DNA of 10,373 nucleotides from Geoglobus sp. (GTDB lineage: Archaea; Halobacteriota; Archaeoglobi; Archaeoglobales; Archaeoglobaceae): positions 1 through 10,373 of the forward strand of contig JALUWC010000258.1 of assembly GCA_027019885.1 (NCBI GenBank). Reading direction: 5' to 3'. Positions 6,217-10,373 of this stretch are shown here, piece by piece. A program made the position numbers and the translations under genes. Position 1 is the first letter of the stretch; every line of letters begins with the position of its first letter. The notes beneath the pieces were generated by a model. It did no database searches, had not been told where the DNA came from, and saw only the letters and a list, made by a program, of their open reading frames with translations.

Positions 6217-7374
6217 TTAGAATCCTCCTGAGCCGCGGTAGCAGCTATCGCAATCACCGTAGCAATAGCAGTCGCAGTCATCGTAGCAATCGCAATCACC
6301 ATAACAGTCTCCGTAACAATCGCTGTAACAATCTCCATGGCAATCACCATGGCAGCTGTAGCAATTGCTATAACAATCTTCATAGCACCTCAGATCGGTG
6401 TAACAGTTGGTGTAACAGTTGTCGTAGCATTGTCTGATGTTACCGCCATAATCTATCTGCGGATTGTAGCACTGCACATCATTAGGACATATTGGCGAGG
6501 GGCATTCCAGAGGCGGGTTGTGGATTTCCGTAACAGGAGGAAGAAAGCAGTCACAGTTCTCATGGCAGGAAACGCAGAAGGTATCAGTGTAACAAATCTG
6601 GCAGGTAAAGTCGCTACCACAGACGATATCGGTGCCACAAACGGTGTCGCTACCGCATGTGGTGTCACTACCGCACGTATCACAAGTATCGCAGTCGCTT
6701 CCGCAGCTGTCGCCGTAGCAGTCGCCATAGCAGTTCCCGTAGCAGTTGGTGTGACACGCCTCCACCTGCACGGTGTCCCCCGCTAAGCCATAAGTGTGGT
6801 ACTTTAAGTGCTGCAGCCCGCCCTCCGGGTAGTCGGGGTCTCCAACGGGGTATGGCGTGTTAGCGTACTTCAGGTCGGTGAACACCGGGTCGATCGTTAT
6901 CTCGTACCTGTTCCCGCTCTGCGTGGTGCTCAGCACGACGAGATCAAAGGCAACCTGGTCGTCGCTGTACTTCGAGTTGATCTCGCTCTCTATTTCCTGC
7001 TCCGCAAGCCTGACCGCCTCGTCTATGCTCTTACCTTCGCTGAGGTGCTCCTCCACCTTCTGGGAGAACTGGTTCGCATATACGGATTTGAACTCCTCTG
7101 CAAGATCGGCAAGCAGGTAGAACCTCGCTTTTATCAGCTCCTCCCCTGGGGAGAAGTCCTTCTTCACCTTGAGGGCGTGAGCCTGCGCTATCACCGAGGA
7201 AGCCATCAGCGGGAGCATCAGCCCCGCCTTTACCAGCGTAGGGAGCAGCCTAGGACGCTCCTCCTCGGCGAGCCTTATCACAACCACGGGTTCTGGAGAG
7301 TGAGGATTCTCGGTCGAAACCCTCCGACTTTCTCTCTCGTTTCCCTCGCTACGCTCAGGTAACTCCGCTGGCAT
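6217..7374 (-). CDS. Cysteine-rich CYxD-repeat protein with export-like N-terminal region
   Basis: The protein has 385 residues in three parts. Residues 1-66 include a hydrophobic segment (about 43-66, PTLVKAGLMLPLMASSVIAQAHA) with an AHA signal-peptidase-like end, behind an unusually long 40-residue charged region. Residues 67-200 form a cysteine-free, mixed alpha/beta domain. Residues 207-378 hold all 38 cysteines: a CYGNCYGDCYGD block, a CGSDT/CGTDI block, a linker with PPVTEIHNPPLECPSP, then a dense CYxD/CHGD array (CHGDCHGDCYSDCYGDCYGD) and the end CYRGSGGF. Cys-x3 spacing dominates and Asp follows at position 3. Possible roles are a disulfide- or metal-cross-linked surface protein, a metal store, or a precursor with Cys-to-Asp thioether links as in CX3D ranthipeptides. 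I recognise no family. The promoter at 7391-7421 supports the ATG at 7374. The opposite-strand ORFs here are shadows. Confidence 0.8.
   Translation of the reverse strand: MPAELPERSEGNERESRRVSTENPHSPEPVVVIRLAEEERPRLLPTLVKAGLMLPLMASSVIAQAHALKVKKDFSPGEELIKARFYLLADLAEEFKSVYANQFSQKVEEHLSEGKSIDEAVRLAEQEIESEINSKYSDDQVAFDLVVLSTTQSGNRYEITIDPVFTDLKYANTPYPVGDPDYPEGGLQHLKYHTYGLAGDTVQVEACHTNCYGNCYGDCYGDSCGSDCDTCDTCGSDTTCGSDTVCGTDIVCGSDFTCQICYTDTFCVSCHENCDCFLPPVTEIHNPPLECPSPICPNDVQCYNPQIDYGGNIRQCYDNCYTNCYTDLRCYEDCYSNCYSCHGDCHGDCYSDCYGDCYGDCDCYDDCDCYCYGDCDSCYRGSGGF
6236..6438. repeat. 12-bp period coding repeat (CYxD units), main block
   Basis: On the plus strand the motif xxxGTAxCAxTC recurs every 12 bases (for example GTAGCAATCGCAATCACC and neighbours), reflecting tandem 4-codon CYGD/CYSD/CHGD units of the minus-strand gene. 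The units differ at third positions and occasionally in the variable residue, so this is an old or selected array, not a fresh slippage product. A shorter, related block lies at about 6690-6760. Confidence 0.7.
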
Positions 7375-7390
7375 ACGTAATATAATGAGA

Positions 7391-7400
7391 GCTTATAAGC
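7391..7400 (-). promoter_or_regulatory. TATA box for the Cys-rich gene
   Basis: GCTTATAAGC lies 16 nt upstream of the ATG at 7374 and 7 nt from the palindrome at 7408-7421. The spacing predicts a leaderless or nearly leaderless transcript. It gives the Cys-rich gene its own promoter, independent of the HprK-like operon upstream. Confidence 0.65.
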
Positions 7401-7407
7401 CTGTTCG

Positions 7408-7421
7408 CTCACAGCTGTGAG
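7408..7421. promoter_or_regulatory. Palindromic operator, copy 2 (CTCACAGCTGTGAG)
   Basis: This is a perfect 14-bp palindrome identical to the copy at 9001. It stands 7 nt upstream of the Cys-rich gene's TATA element and is followed on the plus strand by AAAA, as is the copy at 9001. No plus-strand gene starts on its other side, so here it serves only the minus strand. Confidence 0.75.
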
Positions 7422-7471
7422 AAAAACTCTTAGTATACCGTATACCTAGTGCGCATTCTCAGATATCTTTT
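7422..7471. other. Short intergenic stretch with tandem GTATACC and a T-run
   Basis: Between the palindrome and the stop of the HprK-like gene lies a direct repeat GTATACC-GTATACC (7433-7446). On the minus strand the run GAGTTTTTC near 7421-7430 could end transcription from the HprK-like operon just before the Cys-rich promoter. No gene is seen. Confidence 0.3.
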
Positions 7472-8473
7472 TTAGCGGTGCAATAATCTCAAAACAGCTG
7501 CTTTCAGCTTATCAAAAGCGTTGAAATCAGGCTTTGGTAATTCATGAGATGGTATGACGGGAAATCCATAATATGATTCATAGTAACAAGATACAAACGG
7601 GGATTTCTCCACGTGAACGGCTGCCATGCGCACTATTCCCATTACCAGTTTACATTCCCATATACCGAGATTCATAATTCTGTCTTTATCCCTCCCGCTC
7701 AAATAGACAGAATCTCCTTTACAGAGTCTCAGACTATAACTGCGAGATTTACCTTCCGCCACCACTGTTATTTTTAGATTTTCTTTTTTACTTGCCGGTA
7801 CCACAAGCTCATACTCCCATTCGGCAAACTGGAAGGGAGAGTATTCCCACTTTCCTCTTTGCTCATGCCTTTGGAATATGCGTTTTACCTCTACGTTGTC
7901 GGGGTTGCTAAGAACATCTTTTATAAGTGTCACCCTCTCGTGCAAACTTTTGCAGTAGGGGATAAGATATACCTCTGTACCACTTTTTTCGAGGAATTCA
8001 ACCAGTTTCCACTCATTTTTTGATATATACGCCTCATCCCAGCTCCACAAAAAGTCTGCATTTAAAAGGTCTGTTGCAAAATAGTAGAGTTCCCATGGTC
8101 TTATTCGAACAGGTTTAGATATGGGGTCTTTGGACGTCGTCAGATAAAGAAGCTTGTGAATTGGAATGCTGCACTGAGAAGATATGAGGTCTTCAGTGGT
8201 TAGATGGCTTGCCTCAAGTATGCTCAAAACATCTTGAGGTATTGGACTTCGAAAAACGCGAGAAGCCATCATCTCCGCGATCAGAATGTGTTTATGCGAA
8301 GCCGAGCACTTGAGGCGAAGGCCCACGACATCGTCGGCAACAACTTCACCACTCTCGCATGCTAGCATAATTGCTGTGCTGGTCTTGCCGCTGCCCATGA
8401 GAAGGATGCCCTCTTTGTCATACTTCACTGCAGTAGCATAGACACCTGTAAGGCTCTTCTCAGAACAGGACAT
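7472..8473 (-). CDS. HprK-like P-loop kinase-related protein
   Basis: The protein has 333 residues. The N-terminal part resembles the nucleotide-binding core of HPr kinase-like proteins: a strand into a P-loop (EGILLMGSGKTSTAIMLA, GSGKT at 27-31), then VVADDVVGLRL (44-54), the Asp-Asp motif typical of HprK-like enzymes. The P-loop is unusual, with the first glycine of GxxxxGKT missing, as if three residues were lost. A later segment (TEVYLIPYCKSLHERVTLIKDVL, about 168-190) fits the end of the HprK-like fold. The C-terminal ~120 residues form a separate, unrecognised domain. HprK-like proteins occur in lasso-peptide and other peptide-modification clusters as well as in sugar regulation. The start at 8473 is 11 nt after the stop of the helical-protein gene, so the two form one operon. 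No ribosome site is clear. The kinase assignment rests on motifs alone. Confidence 0.55.
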   Translation of the reverse strand: MSCSEKSLTGVYATAVKYDKEGILLMGSGKTSTAIMLACESGEVVADDVVGLRLKCSASHKHILIAEMMASRVFRSPIPQDVLSILEASHLTTEDLISSQCSIPIHKLLYLTTSKDPISKPVRIRPWELYYFATDLLNADFLWSWDEAYISKNEWKLVEFLEKSGTEVYLIPYCKSLHERVTLIKDVLSNPDNVEVKRIFQRHEQRGKWEYSPFQFAEWEYELVVPASKKENLKITVVAEGKSRSYSLRLCKGDSVYLSGRDKDRIMNLGIWECKLVMGIVRMAAVHVEKSPFVSCYYESYYGFPVIPSHELPKPDFNAFDKLKAAVLRLLHR

Positions 8474-8484
8474 ACAAAAATGAG

Positions 8485-8970
8485 TTAGTTAAGTCGGCGC
8501 TTAACCCTTTCGATTGCAAACATCAGGTTGCGAAGAAACATATCAAAAACACAATTTGCAGCCTCTGCATACTTGAACTCCTCCCTCCTGAGCACAACTG
8601 TACGGTAGCCCTCCCTCACAAACGTTTGAGGAATGTCTTCATGCGTAAAAATGGGGGCAGTAAGCCTTGCATAATCCAATACTGTCTCCAACCTGGCTAC
8701 AATCCAGGCTAGCAGCTCCGGCCTCTTAGAGCTGTACTCCCTCATATATTTCTCCTCGACCTCCCTATAGCTCACATCCGGGCGAGTCTCCTCCTGAACC
8801 AGAGCCTTATAGAAGACCCTTAAAGCCGCAGCCTGTCCAACTGCCCTGCTGAGGGCAGGCATGAAGACGTAAGCTTCGCCAGCAGGCAACTTCAGCATCG
8901 CTTCCCGGTACACGTCTCCCAATGTGGCAAGAATGATATCCCACCATTGCATGTCAGTATTTGTGCCCAT
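8485..8970 (-). CDS. Uncharacterised helical protein, first gene of the HprK-like operon
   Basis: The protein has 161 residues and is mostly predicted helix (for example PALSRAVGQAAALRVFYKAL, SKRPELLAWIVARLETVLDY, NCVFDMFLRNLMFAIERVKRRLN), with one stretch of likely strand (GYRTVVLRREEF). It has one cysteine, no HTH that I can name and no membrane segment. The start at 8970 is well supported: palindrome, 7-nt gap, GTTTTTAAGC, 13-nt gap, ATG. It is followed after 11 nt by the HprK-like gene, which suggests that the two products act together. I recognise no family. Confidence 0.8.
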   Translation of the reverse strand: MGTNTDMQWWDIILATLGDVYREAMLKLPAGEAYVFMPALSRAVGQAAALRVFYKALVQEETRPDVSYREVEEKYMREYSSKRPELLAWIVARLETVLDYARLTAPIFTHEDIPQTFVREGYRTVVLRREEFKYAEAANCVFDMFLRNLMFAIERVKRRLN

Positions 8971-8983
8971 GTTCCAGAAGTGA

Positions 8984-8993
8984 GCTTAAAAAC
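8984..8993 (-). promoter_or_regulatory. TATA box for the helical-protein/HprK-like operon
   Basis: On the minus strand GTTTTTAAGC lies 7 nt from the palindrome at 9001 and 13 nt upstream of the ATG at 8970, matching the geometry at 2278 and close to that at 7391. Confidence 0.6.
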
Positions 8994-9000
8994 TCTCTTC

Positions 9001-9014
9001 CTCACAGCTGTGAG
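9001..9014. promoter_or_regulatory. Palindromic operator, copy 3 (CTCACAGCTGTGAG)
   Basis: This is a perfect 14-bp palindrome, identical to the copy at 7408, in the divergent region between the HprK-like operon and the DUF1828 operon. It lies 7 nt from the minus-strand TATA element but 12 nt from the plus-strand one. The half-turn difference suggests that the two directions may respond differently to the bound factor. Confidence 0.75.
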
Positions 9015-9026
9015 AAAAGCAGAAGT

Positions 9027-9034
9027 CTTTTATA
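9027..9034 (+). promoter_or_regulatory. TATA box for the DUF1828 operon
   Basis: CTTTTATA precedes the ATG at 9072 by 37 nt, which predicts a transcript starting near 9055-9060 with a leader of about 15 nt. The GTG at 9051 would lie just upstream of that start, which argues for the ATG. Confidence 0.5.
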
Positions 9035-9071
9035 CCAAAAGCTAAAAAGAGTGATTATCGGGAATGTGGTT

Positions 9072-9569
9072 ATGGCTCTCACCAATAATGTATTTAAGAG
9101 GTTTTACGAAGAGCCGAAGGTAATAGAGGATGATATTAGCTGGAAATCTGAAGGAAGCGGCAGGTTTGTGATTAAGGATGTCAATATTGTGAGTAACGTA
9201 CTCCATAATGAGGATATAAGGCTATACTGCACTCAAAACATTTTTAATAACTTCGCCTTTATCATAGTCTATTATGGTGAAGAGAAAATAGTATTGGTGA
9301 AGTATGACAAAAAGATACATCCACCAGACTTCATAGATAAATGCAGTGGAAACTCTATAACCGAGCCTCATAAACACTATTTCAAAGAAAATTGTCCTGG
9401 AGGTATCAGGAAAGTTATACCCAGTCATGAAATTGATAGAAACGATGTCAATCGTGCCTTTATGCAGTTTCTTGATGAATGTAACATACGACTGCTCGGT
9501 GAGTACGAGAAATTGTCTATTATTCGCCAGACCTCGCTTATGCAGTTTTATTCGGAGGAGTTAAAATGA
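9072..9569 (+). CDS. Uncharacterised protein, partner of the DUF1828-like gene
   Basis: From ATG 9072 the product has 165 residues (MALTNNVFKRFYEEPKVIED...). The frame is open further upstream, but that part runs through the operator and promoter; GTG 9051 is the only other reasonable start. The sequence shows a strand-rich middle (IFNNFAFIIVYYGEEKIVLVKYD), then HPPDFIDKCSGNSITEPHKHYFKENCPGG, where His, Asp and Cys cluster, then a helical C-terminus. The middle reminds me of DUF6978-type phage-associated proteins, which have a similar strand followed by an H-x-NP-DG...H-x-H region, but the match is loose. The last codons overlap the next start as ATGA, so the two are translated as a pair. The operator at 9001 places the operon in the shared regulon. 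Confidence 0.7.
   Translation: MALTNNVFKRFYEEPKVIEDDISWKSEGSGRFVIKDVNIVSNVLHNEDIRLYCTQNIFNNFAFIIVYYGEEKIVLVKYDKKIHPPDFIDKCSGNSITEPHKHYFKENCPGGIRKVIPSHEIDRNDVNRAFMQFLDECNIRLLGEYEKLSIIRQTSLMQFYSEELK
9554..9560 (+). promoter_or_regulatory. Strong Shine-Dalgarno for the DUF1828-like gene
   Basis: GGAGGAG lies 5 nt before the ATG at 9566, inside the end of the upstream gene. This contrasts with the leaderless first genes nearby and supports the ATGA-overlap start. Confidence 0.7.
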
Positions 9570-10321
9570 ATTGTCAGGATGTTGTTGACAGCTACATAAA
9601 ATATCTTGGTGACTCCTTCACTTGTGAAGAGAAAGAGGATGGCTTTATAGTCTATACTCCATTCATAGGTCTTGATGGCGATCCTGTAAGCTTCTACATT
9701 AGGGAAATTGCACCCGGAAAGCTTTTGCTTACAGATATGGGAGAGACTCTGTTCTACTTAGAGATGTTTGGTATTGATGTATCCCGTGGGAGAAACAAAG
9801 AACACTTCCTCAGGATTCTCTCAGCCTATGGTATTTCAGAAGTGGGCGGAGAACTTCTATTAAAGACCAATCCCGAAAAACTTGCCCAAGATATGAATAC
9901 TTTCATTCTCGCTCTTCAGGCAGCTATGCATCTTGAGTTCAGAAAAACTCCTGCGAAGCCCATGGACTTCCACAAAAAAGCACATCTCTACTGCGAGGCG
10001 AATCAGATACCCCACAGGTATCAGTGGGAAATAAAAGCCAAAGGCAGACATATAATTGACCTTGTATCTATTGATGAGAAGGTGCTAGTTCAGGCTCTGG
10101 GCACAACTCTGGAAACCCCCAACCAGATAAAAAGGTATACGGAAGTCAAGCTCTTTCCATTCCTAGAGCTTAAGTTACTGGATAGAGAAGAGTATAAAGT
10201 CGCCCTCTATGATGAGAGCGTCCCCTGGGACGAAGACTCTCTAACCCTCATAGAAAGCTATCCAGATGAGATTATAAAGTGGTCAGAAAGAAAGAAGCTT
10301 GCTGAAGTGCTATCCCCATGA
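9566..10321 (+). CDS. DUF1828-like protein with possible nuclease-like C-terminal domain
   Basis: The protein has 251 residues. Residues 26-72 (FIVYTPFIGLDGDPVSFYIREIAPGKLLLTDMGETLFYLEMFGIDV) match the DUF1828 pattern: strand, D-x-D, strand, then LTDxGETLxxLEMxGI. The C-terminal part (about 133-215) looks like the partner domain DUF1829 and includes RHIIDLVSIDEKVLVQALGT (161-180). This resembles the D-(x)n-Q/E-x hairpin of PD-(D/E)xK-like folds, but the usual catalytic Lys is not visible, so nuclease activity is only a possibility. Such proteins are common in phages, defence islands and mobile regions, and their biochemical role is unknown. The start overlaps the previous stop (ATGA) with a strong SD upstream. 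The stop is at 10319-10321. Confidence 0.7.
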   Translation: MNCQDVVDSYIKYLGDSFTCEEKEDGFIVYTPFIGLDGDPVSFYIREIAPGKLLLTDMGETLFYLEMFGIDVSRGRNKEHFLRILSAYGISEVGGELLLKTNPEKLAQDMNTFILALQAAMHLEFRKTPAKPMDFHKKAHLYCEANQIPHRYQWEIKAKGRHIIDLVSIDEKVLVQALGTTLETPNQIKRYTEVKLFPFLELKLLDREEYKVALYDESVPWDEDSLTLIESYPDEIIKWSERKKLAEVLSP

Positions 10322-10373
10322 CTCCTAACACCTATATTCTCCATATATATTTTGTTTTATTACAGCATTACCG
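10322..10373 (+). terminator. T-rich candidate terminator after the DUF1828 operon
   Basis: The run CATATATATTTTGTTTTATTA (about 10341-10361) directly follows the last gene. Oligo-T stretches of this kind end archaeal transcripts. No stem is seen, and the window ends 12 nt later. Confidence 0.4.

Noticed and set aside
6236..6760. Short regular repeats as a CRISPR array
   Set aside because: The period is 12 bases with no spacers, and the repeats encode CYxD units in frame.
6337..7362. Long plus-strand open frames opposite the Cys-rich gene
   Set aside because: They are Val/Ala/Ile-rich or Arg/Leu-rich low-complexity shadows of the repeats, lack promoters, and lie opposite a gene with a clear promoter and Cys-specific pattern.
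8961..9071. N-terminal extension of the 9072 gene starting at 8961
   Set aside because: It would translate through the operator and the TATA element, upstream of the predicted transcript start.

Overview
The window looks like an accessory (island-like) stretch of an archaeal chromosome, most likely a euryarchaeon of the Archaeoglobales type. This placement is inferred, not shown. The basis is archaeal promoter architecture (A/T-rich TATA boxes about 20 nt upstream of start codons, giving leaderless transcripts), Lys/Glu-rich proteins, an archaeal winged-helix regulator and an MNT/HEPN (MntA/HepT-type) toxin-antitoxin pair. There are no rRNA or tRNA genes, transposases, integrases or CRISPR arrays.

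Layout. (1) 2-1954, plus: a 5'-truncated protein with two tandem gluzincin-like metallopeptidase units (HEVTH...EGFANY and HEFVH...EGFADY, 354-residue period). (2) About 1812-2264, minus: a short exported-protein gene or remnant running convergently into the peptidase gene. (3) 2338-5001, plus: an HD-superfamily phosphohydrolase interrupted by one in-frame TAG, then an ImmA/IrrE-like HExxH peptidase; a perfect 10-bp inverted repeat follows as a likely bidirectional terminator. (4) 5007-6182: a minus-strand winged-helix regulator and a plus-strand MNT-HEPN pair. All three reading frames are broken by single-base indels in 5-nt homopolymers. (5) 6217-7374, minus: a 385-aa protein whose last 180 residues carry 38 cysteines in CYxD/CxxD repeats, behind a hydrophobic export-like segment. 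(6) 7472-8970, minus: a two-gene operon of an uncharacterised helical protein and an HprK-like P-loop protein. (7) 9072-10321, plus: a two-gene operon of an unknown protein and a DUF1828-like protein, translationally coupled by ATGA.

What ties the region together is a 14-bp palindrome, YTCACAGCTGTGAR, found three times (2295, 7408, 9001). At each site a minus-strand TATA element lies exactly 7 nt from the palindrome, and the start codon follows 13-16 nt after the TATA element. Two of the three sites also sit upstream of a plus-strand promoter. This implies one regulon containing the exported-protein remnant, the HD/ImmA-like pair, the Cys-rich protein, the HprK-like operon and the DUF1828 operon. 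The best candidate for an undescribed system is the Cys-rich CYGD-repeat protein with the neighbouring HprK-like kinase and helical protein. HprK-like kinases occur in several peptide-modification clusters, but no modifying enzyme such as a radical SAM protein is visible here, so that reading remains inference.
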